From Axinella damicornis (Eukaryota > Porifera > Demospongiae > Axinellida > Axinellidae): a DNA stretch of 64,000 nt. The notes below the pieces were generated by a model, which did no database searches, was not told the origin of the DNA, and saw only the letters and a program-made list of their open reading frames with translations. Position numbers and translations under genes: made by a program. The DNA is taken from assembly GCA_963931865.1 (NCBI GenBank), contig OZ007510.1, positions 10,388,993-10,452,992 on the forward strand, read 5' to 3'. Of the stretch, positions 10,369-23,039 are shown piece by piece. Each line of letters opens with the position of its first letter. Within the stretch, counting starts at the first letter, position 1.

Positions 10369-10973
10369 ACAAGTAGCTTCGCTCGCTCAGCTACTTCCCC
10401 CTCGTTCGCCTACGTGAGTAATCCGGTGCCGGATAGCTCTCTGTGCAGAGCTGCTGCTCCCCGATTGCGTCCGCTTCAGCTGCTGCTCCTCGCGCGATTG
10501 CATCGATCCGTTTCAACTGCTGCTGAGCTCCCGGCTTGCATCCACTTCACGCCGCTTACGTCCGCTTCAGTTGCTTCTCTCGATTGCGTCCGTTTCAACT
10601 GGTGCCCGATTGCGTCCGCTTCGGCTGCTGCTCCCCGAATGCGTCGGCTTCAACTCTGCTCCCCGATGGCGTCCGCTTCGGCTGCTGCTCCCCGAATGCG
10701 TCGGCTTCAACTCTGCTCCCCGATGATATGGCGTCCGCTTCGTCTGCTGCTCCCCGATTGTGTCCGCTTCGGCTGCGCTGCTGCTCCCCGCCGCCTGTTC
10801 TCGAAGAATCCAGCCATGTCCACTATTCTCGAACATTAGGAGTTCGAGGTTCAGTAAATATTGAAGTACGAAGGTCGCGCGTCACTATAGTCTAGTCCCG
10901 CCCCACGAACATCCCACTTCCGTTACACACGGACGGACGGACCGACACACGGTTAAAATCTTAACGTATTGAT
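10369..10973 (+). mobile_element. GC-rich non-autonomous element, copy 2
   Basis: Same start (acaagtagcttcgctcgctc), same units (gattgcgtccgcttc, gctgctgctccc) and same end (cgcgcgtcactatagtc ... cttaacgtattgat) as the other copies. An ORF of 188 codons across it is low-complexity and not a gene. The number of internal units differs between copies. Confidence 0.7.
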
Positions 10974-10997
10974 AGGATATGGCCTTCATTTCAGTAC

Positions 10998-11640
10998 TGA
11001 TTCAAAACTAGGAAGGTGGCTCGATGCGCCCTTGGTAATACTGTGAGTATAATTATGTCAGTTTCCATGTTATCTCAGCTGCAAATATGATATAAGTACT
11101 AGTTATTGCATGAGTGCAAGGGCTATACGTCGAATATTGGCATCGAGCCCGAGGGCCGCAGGCCCGAGGGCGAGTGCCAATATTATGACGTATAGCCCGC
11201 GCACTCATGCAATAACTAGTTTGTTGCATGATGAGGTGCCAATATATCATACTGGCATTGTGGTCAGTGCATGCCATATATTATATATTGGCATAGCGGT
11301 ACCTTTGAACTTGTAGGGTATCATGCAACAATGTGGATATATGGTCATTACTATATATATACTGTGTGGTATCATTACTGTATCAGAACGAAAATTCCAA
11401 TCAATAGTACGGAGAATTATTCAATCAGCACTCCTTCACAGGGAAAGCAGCTACGGAATTAAACGCCTGTGTAATATCAAGGGCGCATCGAGCCGCCTTC
11501 GCCTTCGGCGGCTCGATGCGCCCTTGGTAATACTGCGAGTATATATAATCACTATAAAATCAAAACTGCCATTTTATAACTCAGTTTCAATGTTAGCTAT
11601 CTCAGCTGCAAATATGACGTAATATAAGGTCATTACTACT
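10998..11640. repeat. Palindrome-rich repeat cluster
   Basis: Two hairpins: 11098-11220, a long palindrome with arms actagttattgcatgagtgc / gcactcatgcaataactagt, and 11481-11523, arms GGGCGCATCGAGCCGCC / GGCGGCTCGATGCGCCC. The stretch gatgcgcccttggtaatact followed by tctcagctgcaaatatga occurs twice (about 11018-11095 and 11514-11620) as direct repeats. Looks like nested foldback MITEs. No coding signal. Confidence 0.6.
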
Positions 11641-12640
11641 GTGTGGTATCAGTACTGTATCATAATGAAACTGAGAATGCATCAGTATTACAATGACGAA
11701 CATTTAGTTTATGGTAGTACAGGAGACACCTGCAAACCACATCAGACTTGTGAAGTTCGGCATTTCCTTCTTCCTGTTCCAAGTGAAAACAACATGCACT
11801 CCTGGTTCAAATCAATATTAGCTAGCTGTGTGAACTCGATCCTGTCAAGCTGTGCATGCGATTGCTGTGAGTCAAAGTGCTGCTGCATGTATGCAAAAAC
11901 AGTGTAGCTAGTTGTTTTTCGATTGCTTGGTGATTACTGCAGTTGCATGCACGATGCATGTTAGAACATGCCAGGAACCAAGTTTTGTGCATTTCAGTAG
12001 CATCGTACATGTACATAGAGTGACCATTCCAGTATAGAATCATCCTGGTTTATGTAGTAGGGTACTACTGGAATGCTCAGTTTATGTAGGATGCTATAGT
12101 CCTCCACATTCTAATCCTTCATGATTGGTCCAATCACAGTGCAGCTATAGTGTAACCACCAAGCAGTCAAAGTAACTACTTTGTTTTTGAGTGGCAAAAA
12201 CAACATGTTTGTTTTAACCAAGAATTTGGTAACCAGTTGCAGTTCAGTCATGCATAGGATCCATCAGGTGACCACGCCTGACCTGCATGTTTGTAACCAC
12301 CAATATGAGTCACAACCACTACAGTGTGTCGCTTCCGCAGTGCATTGTACTGCCAAACCTTGCAGCTGTGAGTTGTGTTTATTACAAGGACACGTGCATG
12401 TTACTTTAACCATTTAGGTAGCCTCTACAATCTATATACCACATGTAGCTATGCATCCCATTGTGGAAACCACATTGTTGTCAATGAAGTAACAATACAG
12501 TTTGTCATGCCATGATTTGCATGCTTGCAGCTGTCAGTTGTGAGTATTGCATGCACATGCAATGGTTATGATCAGCAGATGCATCCCATGACTAGCTAGC
12601 TACGAGCTGCAACTGAGGTGGCTAAATTTGGTTAAAACAA
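11641..12640. other. Intergenic, nothing recognised
   Basis: No gene, RNA or clear repeat seen; the short ORFs lack family features. Scattered catgca and tagctagc words are common throughout the intergenic DNA of this window. Confidence 0.4.
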
Positions 12641-12689
12641 TCATGGTGTTTGTGCAGTGGATACGTATGTACGTATGTGCATGCGCGCA

Positions 12690-12990
12690 CGCTCATGCAC
12701 GTGTACAAGTGGAGCTACACAACATTTGTGGTTGTGGGCACATTCTTTGATCACCACAGTGGAGGAGGACTGAGATGCAGCTATGGTACCGGTGACCAGA
12801 GTCTGGTTACCTTTTCTTTTTACAGCTGCAGTATAGGAAGGGATTCCATGGAAAAAGATCTCTGTATGGGGGATTGTATACTTCACTGTTATGTGCGAAC
12901 ATCTCCCCCTTGTTTCCTTACTTTTTACCGTTCTGGTATCCTTACATCCTGTTAAATTTTTATTACTTGTTAATATATAATTAATGCATT
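12690..12990. repeat. Dispersed repeat plus diverged foldback MITE
   Basis: The left part (gtggagctacacaac, cacattctttgatcacca, gtggaggagg, ctgagatgca) recurs at about 17172-17290 and in pieces at about 13890-14060 and 16865-16950. The right part (12835-12990) resembles the foldback at 27253-27502 (attgtatacttcactgttatg, cttgtttccttacttttacc-like). Confidence 0.5.
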
Positions 12991-13501
12991 CTACGACAAG
13001 AAAGGCTGACAACTCATACTGTCAAGGTAAGACACTGGAGCATTCTCGAATTAAGAGAACGTTTTTGTTTGCATCACTTCACAAAAATATGTCAGCAATT
13101 CAAATTTTTTGCAGCAGATGTAAGACCTCTTCAGCATGCCATGTGGCTGGTTTTAAGCTGCCACTGCTCCCCAGGCGCTCTCCTTCTCAGGTAATCCTCC
13201 TCACTGAGAATAATACGTGTTTCTCGATTAATTACCCATACAGTGCGGTTGGTTCTTGTTAAATAAATAAAAGCTCAGGCTTGCTTGTTGTGCTACGGAG
13301 CCTATATATAGCTATCTTGGTAGGAGCTAAAAAGGTTTTAGGACATTCTTGAAAATATATAATTATACTAAAGTGGTAGCAATTAAGTGGTGATATGGGC
13401 CCGCAGAAAGGTAGTCTTCATAATCTTGTTAGTGTTTCATAATTACCCATCTGTATGTCTGTTGGAGGACCTACAGTGGTCAAGCAGCATAAATGAATAC
13501 A

Positions 13502-13742
13502 CATTGTTTGGAAGTGTGATACACTTCTACAGTATTGCTATAGTTACCCGGAACTAAGAAGCTTGACCTCAACAGACCTACTAGGTTTTCCCATCCATAT
13601 ATTACTGTAAAAAGAGAAGGCTTGTTAAAATATTGGATAGGAAAACCTAGTAGGCCTGTTGAGGTCTAGGTCAAGTTTCTTAGTTCCAGGTAACTATAGC
13701 AATACTATAGAAGTGTATATGCAGCTGCACTTCCAAACAATG
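13502..13742. mobile_element. 241-bp foldback element
   Basis: About 100-bp arms: cattgtttggaagtg ... gctatagttacc ... cctactaggttttcc, and the inverse ggaaaacctagtaggcctg ... ggtaactatagc ... cttccaaacaatg. The loop is the AT-rich centre. A half copy is at about 16995-17085. Non-coding. Confidence 0.65.
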
Positions 13743-13859
13743 TACACGTACCTATAATTATATTCATAAACAGATCAGTTGTTTTAACCACAGTGCACAC
13801 GTAATGGTTATGATCAGCAAATGCATCCCATTATATATAGGGCAGCTATGCAACTGAGG

Positions 13860-15220
13860 TAACCATAACAACCATGATGTTTTGCAGTGGCACATTCCAC
13901 AGTGGAGCTATAAATGTTTTGTTGCTGGTAGGACGCACTGAGATGCTGGGTAAAATAACCCTTCCCTGTTTATTGTACATGCAGTGCAAAAGGGAAGGGT
14001 TGTTTTATCCAGGCTCTGGCCATGGCCATCTCAGTGCCCCCACCACTGCAAAGCATCATGGTTGGTTTGGTCACGATCAGTTGCAGCCACAGTGGTTGCA
14101 GCTCATAATAATATATAGTCATGGGATGCATCTGCTGATCATGTGTTATTGCTACTCACAACTCACAACTGCAAGCAAATCATGGGATGACAAATGTGTT
14201 GTTACTTCAACAATGTAGTTTCCACAGTGAAGAAGGGATTCATTGCATAAAGCATAAAGCAACTAGAGGGGAAGCTGGTCCAGATTATCTACAAGATTTA
14301 CGACCACAATCATGCCATCTTAACCACTAGCTAAATTAACATCTGTGAGGGACCTGCTGCCGGCAAGGGCATGAAAATTTCCATGACAACCAAGTCGTAT
14401 AGTGCCTTGCAGATGTGCCAAGATTGTCAGTGAGATGATCTGGCTAGCTGCCTTTGCAGGTTGTCTTATGCAATTATAAGCCCAACTTGAGTAAACCTCT
14501 CGTAACCACTGTCTCCAGCTTGTCCGCTCTGTGGTTAAAACAACCAATTAGTTTTTCATATATCAGGTGTAAATATTTCATGCAGGTTAGCACCAATAAA
14601 TTGTTTCCATATATGCAGAATAAATATTAACAGTGTGGGTATATAGAGCATCTTGTGTGCATCCCAACCGCCAACCTCATTCGTGAGCCCTCGAGATTTC
14701 CTCATACTGCATGGTTGCTATCACTTCTTCAAGCCTGCAAGAAATATGCAGTAAAGGATGCATGGTACCAGTGGCTTGACGTAAGAAAGGGAAAAATTCA
14801 GTGGTGTATCAACTCAACAACTTGAGACCGTACTCTTCCTCTATGCATGGTTTATTGTGGGATGGAGTGCAAGTCTCAATGAGATTCATTCAAGTTGGAG
14901 TCTGTTCTGCTTAGCTAACAATATAGAGGATACTGAATCACCCCAAAGTGGCCACGAAAGCCAAACATATTGCACAACAACAATCGAGAAGTGGCATTTC
15001 ATATTTTGTCTTACAATAGTTCAGGCAAGGTCACTGCATGCCTCAAACCTCTCAATCAAACCTGTTGAAACAGAATGGTCACAGTAAATGCATCAACAAT
15101 TTACTGCATGGTTCTAAAGTGTTTAGCTATTATATGCAAATATTGTAACGCCCACAGAGAAAGCATGCCGTAGTTCATACTTCACTGCTTTTTGAATGCA
15201 CAACCGGTCAGTGGCGGTAC
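13860..15220. other. Intergenic, repeat fragments only
   Basis: Around 13945-14020 a short foldback (aaaataacccttccct / agggaagggttgtttt) sits inside the repeat described at 12690. Beyond it no coding or RNA feature is supported. Confidence 0.4.
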
Positions 15221-15223
15221 CAG

Positions 15224-15245
15224 GGGGGAGGGGGGGGGGGGGGGC
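15224..15245. repeat. Poly-G tract
   Basis: An almost pure G run in a ggtaccaggggggagg context. A poly-C run follows at about 15586-15614. Length is unreliable in most assemblies. Confidence 0.7.
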
Positions 15246-15585
15246 GTGCGGGCGTGTGCCCTAGAAAAAAATACATAAAAAATACATAGACTACATGAAC
15301 GTACACTGCCTACATATATAGAGGCAGTTCTTTGATCTAGCTATTAACTGTGAGTCAAGACTAATACCTCTAGCAGCAGTTTATTGTGTCAGTCCGTCAG
15401 TCATGTCCCCTAACTGTCATTCAAAGTATGTGGAGATGCTACGAGAGGGCTTCCTGATAACCTAAAATCGTGCCTGGGCAAAAAAAAGTTCCGCGCTTTG
15501 CGCGAAATATAATATTCATCAAAACCCCGCGGCTGTTTTGCGGCCGCTGCGCGCCTCCGGAGCTCCGTACTTCGCCGCCAATGTT

Positions 15586-15614
<29 letters not shown>
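15586..15614. repeat. Poly-C tract
   Basis: A run of about 29 C after a GC-rich stretch (ttgcggccgctgcgcgcctc). ORFs crossing it encode Pro or Gly runs and are not genes. Confidence 0.75.
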
Positions 15615-15616
<2 letters not shown>

Positions 15617-15619
15617 CCT

Positions 15620-16860
15620 TCCATTGCTGTGCACGCCTGTGCAACCGGTTAGAAATGCTGCTCAAGACTTATATTTTGTGGTAGGTGGGTCCTTACTACA
15701 CTGCTTTTGAACCCTGTGCAGTAACTTTCGCGTGAAGAGGGGGGTGGACACTTGATACATAGTGGGCGCTTGATACGTACTCTACGGTACTTGTGAACAT
15801 GCATACATATTTATTGTGCACTACGGGATAAATTTCATCACACGGTATTGAAGCAAGATAGTGGGCACCTTCAGTATGGAGGGTAACATGAAGGAGCAAG
15901 ATGGACAACACAAGTGATACTACTTCGAATTCATTAGGTTGATGAATGATGTCTTACTGGCAATATAGTCTACCCGGTTCAGTAGGACATGTTATGCTGA
16001 CTCCATAGAGTGATACATAGTTCTCTAAACGACAATGAATCAACCTGTATACCACTTCACTATTCCTCAGGGCTAATTTGGCCAGAGGTGTTTCCTCCTC
16101 CACCACGAGTGACATATGGTGTCAATGCCTTCAAAGTACAACAGAGAATCTTCATGTACCTAGCTTCTGTGAGTGCTCAAACATGTTTGAAGTACAATCT
16201 ATGTCTATTTTCACATGTAGGTCACACTTCTGAGCATGCGCAGTAGCATCATTGACCGTGCCCCTTTATGTCGCAATTCACAGTGCCACAGGTTGCAACA
16301 CTCATGACCGTAATTGGAGAGCTGAAGGAGGCGGGGTGTTGGGCTGGTTGACCATGGGGTGTTGTTGTAGGGCAGCAGAGTCGGGGTAGTTATCAATAGC
16401 AAGCAGCGATAGCATTCTGGTAGGCTAGTTCGACTGATATGTCCACACGATTAAGTGACATCACATACGTATGTGTTAACTGGGCAGGAGTGCAATGTAT
16501 GATCGGGCCAGGGTAAGAGTAGTGCAAGTACGAGCTGGTAGATCGACGCAATCGGATCCTCTGAAGTATCCACATAGTGCATGATGAGAGGAAGACCTGA
16601 GGCATCATTTTATGTGTGAGTTTGCTCTACCAGCTGTGGTATTTGTTACAACACGTGCCCACACACAACAAAGAACAATAGGGCCGACTACAATAAGTGC
16701 AATACACCATATTTATACAGAACTACGTAACCATGACGTTTAATGCAATGCTAACAGTTCATAGTTCATGCCACATCTCAGTGCACCTTCTCAGGCAAGT
16801 CCCTCTCGGGAGGGGCCATATGATCAAATACCACACATGCATGCAGAACACAATAATTCG
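15620..16860. other. Intergenic, nothing recognised
   Basis: Short ORFs only; none has family features. No strong repeat seen. Confidence 0.35.
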
Positions 16861-16864
16861 ACCC

Positions 16865-17330
16865 TGAAAAAGAGAAGGGTTGTTTTAACCAGCTAGGCTG
16901 TGGTCAGTTGCATCCCAGTGCCTCCTCCACTGTGGTGATCAAGGAATGAGTACACAAGTGCAGCCTACTTTGATCCTATAGCTAGTAGCAATCAGATAGG
17001 AAAACCTAATAGGCCTGGTCAAGTTTCAGGTAACTATAGGAACACTATAGAAGTGATTGCAGAAGCACTTCCAAACAATGTGCATTCAAGCAGATCGTTT
17101 TACACTACATATAGTAAGATGGGTTAACAATTAAGCTAAGTCATGCACCTATAATTACGAAATGGCAGAAGTGAAGCTACACAACGTTTGTGGTTAACGT
17201 TGTGGGCACATTCTTTGATCACCACATCAGTGGAGGAGGCACTGAGATGCAACTATGGTGACCAGAGTCTGGTTTAAACAACCCTTTTCTTTTAAAGTAT
17301 ATAATATATATATTATATATGCGCAACAAT
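16865..17330. repeat. Fragments of the 12.7-kb and 13.5-kb repeats
   Basis: About 16865-16950 matches the cagtgcctcc / gatcaa-type repeat. About 16995-17085 is a half arm of the 13502-13742 foldback. About 17172-17300 repeats the acattctttgatcaccac block. Confidence 0.5.
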
Positions 17331-18035
17331 AGCCCAACAATAGCCCGGCCAGCTGCAATAGGTGTACCCATCATAATTTGACAGAACTAGGTAATCTTGA
17401 CATAATGCAATACTAGTTGATGCCACATCAGGTTCTACAATGCAGGAGTGTGGTTGCCACGTTGTATAGACATTATGTCAGCCCCAGGGATCGGAATCAC
17501 ATACCTCTTTCAATTCCGTAACCCATGTGTCATGTGTCTGATATGGCCTGCCAAATATCATATCCATGCTGGTCTTCCCTGGGAATATGCTGTGAGCCTC
17601 CTGCAATGCCCTAAGCAGTACGGTAACCATCATCTACAGTAACTATATACACAGGTTTATATACCTGGTAAGTATACTCAGACATGTACCAGTAATACAG
17701 ATCCCTAACTTTACTAGACAGTCACCTCCTTGCCTCTTTGGCTGTGTGGTCTTGAGGAACTTTAAATCCGGATTATTCAGAGACTACAGATAATGGGAAC
17801 ACATTTAAACACCTGCCAAAGTGAATACACACCAAGACCTTTTAACCTGTACTCCAAGAGATAAACGTGTTACTCCAGCAGACTTGAAATCCCTGCAACA
17901 GGTATACACAGTTCATAGACTAGTACATGATAAAACATGCCGATTGATTTGCAAATCACCTCCTGAAGCTCAATTAAGAGCTCACTCTCTCCCTGCAAAC
18001 AGCCTGGACCGGTTGATAAAACATAGCATAATATT
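17331..18035. other. Intergenic, nothing recognised
   Basis: No supported gene. The ORF at 17821-18063 runs into the following foldback and lacks recognisable features. Confidence 0.35.
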
Positions 18036-18332
18036 ACACAGGGAAAAATGTCCAAATTACTAACGTAGAAATTGGTACAAAAGTGTGGTAAAATGAAATT
18101 TGTGGTACAAATTTGTAGTGAAAATGTAGTGAATTTGTTGAGATTTTTTTTATTGCACAAATGGAAAGATTGGTGCATGTACAAGCAATGGTGTTAAGTT
18201 TCTTTTTCATCAGGCAAAATATTTTGATGCTACGATAAAAAAGCTGAAAGTTTAAAATTCATACTTTCCTACAATTTCACCATGTTTTTGTACCATTTTC
18301 TACGTTAGTAAAAGTCTAATATTTCCCTGTGT
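18036..18332. mobile_element. 297-bp terminal-inverted-repeat MITE
   Basis: The arms acacagggaaa ... actaacgtagaaattggtac and the inverse gtaccattttctacgttagt ... atttccctgtgt enclose AT-rich DNA. Arms of about 42 bp differ by a few changes. Non-coding. Confidence 0.65.
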
Positions 18333-19135
18333 TAGGCAGACAGACTATACAGTAACCCATACAGCCAAGATCAATTAAGGTTACGGGATACTCGTGCGCG
18401 CGCCGTGCGAAATGTATAGGGAAATGTATACTTAAGCTCGCTAACCAAAAATCTCTGGAATGAACAGCGTGAGCAACTTGATTCTGGCGGTGGAGGCATG
18501 CTGTCACAAGGTGCAGGGCATGACGGAAGCTTTTACCGATACGCTTTGGTACCGATACCCGAGTGGGTCTGGGAACCAGACTATGCACGAGCCTGAGTGA
18601 GTACGTACAAGTGCAGTACATGGAACAGTTGTTGTCATCAGAATGTGACTGCATGACCACAGCACAATGTACGTACCTACACACAAAGTTGGGTAAGGTA
18701 GCTAGGTCCACGAGCGGGTCTCCGTCTTTACTGCTGCCACCGAGGAGGTAGCTAGTTAGCTATATAGCTAGAGAGGTCACTGACTGTTCATGGTTCGCCA
18801 ATCGCTCTAGCCAATGAATAGCTAGCTAGCTATAGCTACCGACACATATTCACCGTGTTAGGGGCAGGTTCAACCGAGGGTTCAACTCTCGTCCCAGGTA
18901 CTCCCGCTGCAGTTTTCTTCCAGAAACCAGTCTGCCATTATCGGAGACTCGGAGTGGGAAAAAAGCGCACTTCCTATTTGAGTTGCAGACCGTATAAAAT
19001 GGACAAGATGTTAGCGACAGTACGTTAGCATCGTATACTCCCCGAACATTCTTGCATACCATTGTGAATCTCATTAGTACGCTGCCCGTGCGCACTAGCG
19101 ATAGCTTCTGCGCTGCCGGATCGGACCTCGCGTCC
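18333..19135. other. Intergenic, nothing recognised
   Basis: No gene supported. At 18878 a ggttcaactctc word looks like a tRNA B box, but no cloverleaf can be drawn around it. Confidence 0.35.
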
Positions 19136-19137
19136 AG

Positions 19138-20400
19138 CGTTTCTGCTGGTTCCAGTGGTTCTGCTGGTTCCGGTGGGTTCTGATGGTTCCAGTGGTTCTG
19201 CTGGTTCCAGTGGTTCTGCTGGTTCCAGTGGTTCTGCTGGTTCCAGTGGTTCTGCTGGTTCCGGTGGGTTCTGATGGTTCCAGTGGTTCTGCTGGTTCCA
19301 GTGGTTCTGCTGGTTCCAGTGGTTCTGCTGGTTCCAGTGGTTCTGCTGGTTCCAGTGGTTCTGCACGTTCCAGTGGTTCTGCTGGTTCCAGTGGTTCTGC
19401 TGGTTCCAGTGGTTCTGCTGGTTCCAGTGGTTCTGCTGGTTCCAGTGGGTTCTGCTGGTTCCTGCTGGTTCTGCTGGTTCCAGTGGTTCAGCTGGTTCCA
19501 GTGGTTCTGCTGGTTCCACCAGTTCCAGTGGTTCTGCTGGTTCCAGTGGTTCTGCTCAGGTTCCAGTGGTTCCAGTGGGTTCTGCTGGTTCCAGTGGTTC
19601 TGCTCAGGTTCCAGTGGTTCCAGTGGGTTCTGCTGGTTCCAGTGGTTCTGCTGGTTCCAGTGGTTCTGCTGGTTCCACTGGTTCTCCTGGTTCCAGTGGT
19701 TCAGCTGGTTCCAGTGGTTCTGCTGGTTCCAGTGGTTCTGCTGGTTCCAGTGGTTCTGCTGGTTCCTGGTTCCAGTGGTTCCAGTGGTTCTGCTGGTTCC
19801 AGTGGTTCAGCTGGTTCCAGTGGTTCTGCTGGTTCCAGTGGTTCTGCTGGTTCCTGGTTCCAGTGGTTCCAGTGGTTCTGCTGGTTCCAGTGGTTCAGCT
19901 GGTTCCAGTGGTTCTGCTGGTTCCAGTGGTTCTGCTGGTTCCAGTGGTTCTGCTGGTTCCAGTGGTTCTGCTGGTTCCAGTGGTTCTGATAGTTCTGCAG
20001 GTTCCAGTGGTTCTGCTGGTTCCAGTGGTTCTGCTGGTTCCAGTGGTTCTGCTGGTTCCAGTGGTTCCAGTTGTTCTGCTGGTTCCACCGGTTCCAGTGG
20101 TTCTGCTGGTTCCATCGGTTCCAGTGGAACCAGCAGAACCACTGGAACCACTGGAACCAGCAGAACCAGCAGGAACCACTGGAACCAGCTGAACCACTGG
20201 AACCAGCAGAACCACTGGAACCAGCTGAACCACTGGAACCAGCAGAACCACTGGAACCAGCAGAACCACTGGAACCAGCTGAACCACTGGAACCAGCAGA
20301 ACCACTGGAACCAGCAGAACCACTGGAACCAGCAGAACCACTGGAACCAGCAGAACCACTGGAATCAGCAGAACCACAGGAACCAGCAGAACCACTGGAT
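19138..20400. repeat. 18-bp minisatellite with an orientation switch
   Basis: The unit is GGTTCCAGTGGTTCTGCT with variants (GGTTCAGCT, extra or missing triplets). From 19138 to about 20122 units run in this orientation; from about 20123 to 20400 they run as the reverse complement, giving one giant imperfect foldback of about 280 bp per arm. Because 18 is a multiple of 3 and the unit lacks stops in most frames, long ORFs appear on both strands (for example 19274-20524 plus, 19895-20395 minus). These are repeat artefacts. Confidence 0.9.
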
Positions 20401-21890
20401 TGGTGACTATGAGAAAGAAGAAGAAAGAAGAAAGAAGATGACGAAATCGGAATTTTACAGCGACTTGTCTCTCGACTCCCGCGTACTGTCAGGTACGTTT
20501 AAGAGTGTTTTTGTGAACTGCTAGGCAGTGTCATTCTGTCTGCATGCTTGGTTTGGGCCTTTGTAGCTTCTTTTGCCGTTTTCCTGCTAGTGCATCAGTA
20601 TGGTAAATTCGAAATTCCTTGGCCATCCCTAAATAGAGAACGCTATCGCGTTCTCTGATACATTGACCTGCTAATTATTCACTAAACTAGCCAATTGCTC
20701 TGCTCCAAAATCACTGAAAATGCTCATTCAATCGAGATACCAGATGCAATTGCACAGTCATGCTCTGTCATTCTCGGAATAATATACGTATGTTGCCAAT
20801 TATCCACAAAACTGTTCCGTCCATGCAACCATAGGTTCATATAATAGGGAGCAGGGGGGCTATACAGGGGCTCAAGCCTCCCCATGTATGCAAAGACGGG
20901 CCCTGTAATTGCATGAACATGAAATCAGTTTGCAGTTGTGCTCAGGGTGTAACTTAGGTTTGTGGCCACAGACATCAGATCGATCACAGCTAGTTGCTAC
21001 TAATAATAGGGTAGCTATAGTAGTCTACTTTACCATATGCATGCTTGGCCTCAAAGTTCAGACCATTGGCAAGCTGCTCCGCCTCAAACTTCAAAGTTCA
21101 GACCAAGCTGCATATGCATCCTCATGCAGCCACCACCTACTGCTTCATTATTCATGCAAGGACCTTGTGCAGTTCTGTTGGTGATGCTGATTATCGCTAT
21201 ACAGCCTGCTCCAGTATTCCATGAACTGGCTGTTCAAGGATTAACATTAATTTTTGTTGCCCTCTTTCAGAAGATTATGGCATCAGCTCAGATCGATATT
21301 GATGAAGAGATGAGAGTATGCTCCCAGTCCCCATTTAGCTGTCCCAAAATGAAAGTGCTTCCTAATAAGTTCCTCTATACACCTATGCATGCATCCCTGG
21401 TACACTCAACCTCCTCCAAAGTAGACGGACGTCACTATGCTGACAGCAGACATTTTGAGGAGGCTGTTGACCTCCTTTAGAAGACAACTAGCCATCTTCT
21501 CATGTTTCCTACAGGAGGTGCAATATTCAGACATTCTATAAATCAGCATCGAAAAGAAGTTTAGCTATGTAATTCACAATCGTCTGCAGGTCCTGCAAGG
21601 TACATGCAGCTACAACAGCTTCATTTCCCTTTGAACTGCAACTGCAAAGAGAATCAGCCCAAAATTAGAGTGTTGTGGCTGAAAAGGAATTATAATTGAT
21701 GCAAGAGCGCATGGTGAAAAAACAATGATGTCATCATGCGCTCTTGTTGATGATAGGGGGGCCCCCACATTCAAAGTTCAAAGCTAGCTAGCTATATGAA
21801 TTTGATTCTTTGTACCCATGCTTCTCTCACATACCTCACATATTTGTTGAAGTTACAGTACGAGCATAGCTGTGAACAGTACGGCCACTG
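20401..21890. other. Intergenic; possible isolated exon at 20439-20491
   Basis: After the minisatellite, ATG at 20439 opens MTKSEFYSDLSLDSRVLS and is followed by a good donor (cag/gtacgt). A possible acceptor (ccctctttcag, about 21270) would add only about nine codons before a stop. Not enough to call a gene. A short hairpin (agagcgcatg ... catgcgctct) lies at about 21703-21745. Confidence 0.3.
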
Positions 21891-21894
21891 CAAT

Positions 21895-22147
21895 AAAATT
21901 AGTGTTTGTGAATTAATATATCATGTACAGAAACAAGTTGGTTAGGGGTATCCCCAACCATTAAAAAATGTGTGAATTAATATCTCATGCACAGAAAGAG
22001 TTTAGTTAGGGGCATTCCCAAACCATTAAAAATGTGTGAATTAATATCTCATGCACAGAAACAAGGGTATTCAAAAAATGCCTTAAAAGATCTCATGCAC
22101 AGAAACGAGTTTGGTTAGTGGCATCTCAGGATCCCCAAACCATTACA
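21895..22147. repeat. Tandem repeat, about 63-bp unit, four degenerate copies
   Basis: Each unit contains gtgaattaatatctcatg, cacagaaac and ccccaaaccatta. The third copy is shortened and the fourth lacks the beginning. No coding signal. Confidence 0.7.
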
Positions 22148-22179
22148 CTTGAAGTAACATTTGTAATGTCAAGTTTTGA

Positions 22180-22182
<3 letters not shown>

Positions 22183-22235
<53 letters not shown>

Positions 22236-22243
22236 ACACACAC
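22183..22243. repeat. Poly-C followed by (CA)n
   Basis: About 38 C, then about 11 CA dinucleotides. The same C-then-CA order recurs at 24986-25030, 40105-40140 and 55637-55704. Confidence 0.85.
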
Positions 22244-23035
22244 ATGATGTTATGTTTTGCTACAAACTACAGTGATGAACTACAGTGACAAACTACAGCC
22301 GACATACAGACATGACAAGTGAGGGGGTTAGACACCTCGAGTCATGTTTGCACAACACAATACCAATACCCCCCCAACACAATGTACACATACACACACA
22401 CACGACATTATTTTCTTTGGAGAAGTCAAGGATAATTATCCTTCAAGCAACAAATCACCCTATGCTAGGTAGCATAGCGGTACATCACTGATGACTCAAT
22501 CCGATATATTAGTAAACCGTATTGAAACATAGCTATAGCTACATGTATACAACAAGAATTGAAGCTGCTTGGCGAGTTCAAGATATACCGCTTAAATTCT
22601 GTTCACAAATCTAGCATCACTGAATTGAGTTCGAGGACAGATAGCTAAATTATGAGCTAGCTAGCAGCCCAGACATGCAGCAACACACACATGAATGTAG
22701 ACAGTTCCTCTTCTGCTCTTTGTTTCTACAACACTTGAATCACACCCTTCCCCGACCACAGGGTTCGACTGAACATGCTGAAGGTACTGTCTTCATGTGT
22801 CTTGTAGTTGTATGTCACTATGTGTGTGTGTGTGTTTGTGTGAGAGAGATGTAGAGATAGAAAAGAGACTCACATGACTCAGTGTTGCTTGTCTGTTGTT
22901 TGCATGTTTACATCGATCGGTGGCTTGATCAATTAGCCGCTAGCTAGCTATTCGCAGACTGAGTCCTACCATAGATCCATTTATGCACATTCCTGACAAA
23001 CACGTGCACATGCTTCGAATCATCCAGCAAGATTC
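22244..23035. other. Intergenic, nothing recognised
   Basis: AT-rich DNA with a short TG run (about 22820-22840) and no supported gene. Confidence 0.35.
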
Positions 23036-23039
23036 ATAC

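Noticed and set aside
10273..10839. 188-codon ORF and similar ORFs at 60403-60776 and 62304-62680
   Set aside because: They are translations of the GC-rich repeat units, open in several frames.
15410..15652. Gly- or Pro-rich ORFs around 15.4-15.7 kb
   Set aside because: They are translations of the poly-C tract.
18850..18910. tRNA-like B box (ggttcaactctc)
   Set aside because: No acceptor, D or anticodon stems can be formed around it.
19274..20524. 416-codon plus-strand ORF and several minus-strand ORFs across 19.0-20.5 kb
   Set aside because: They are reading frames of an 18-bp repeat without stops; composition is pure repeat and open on both strands.
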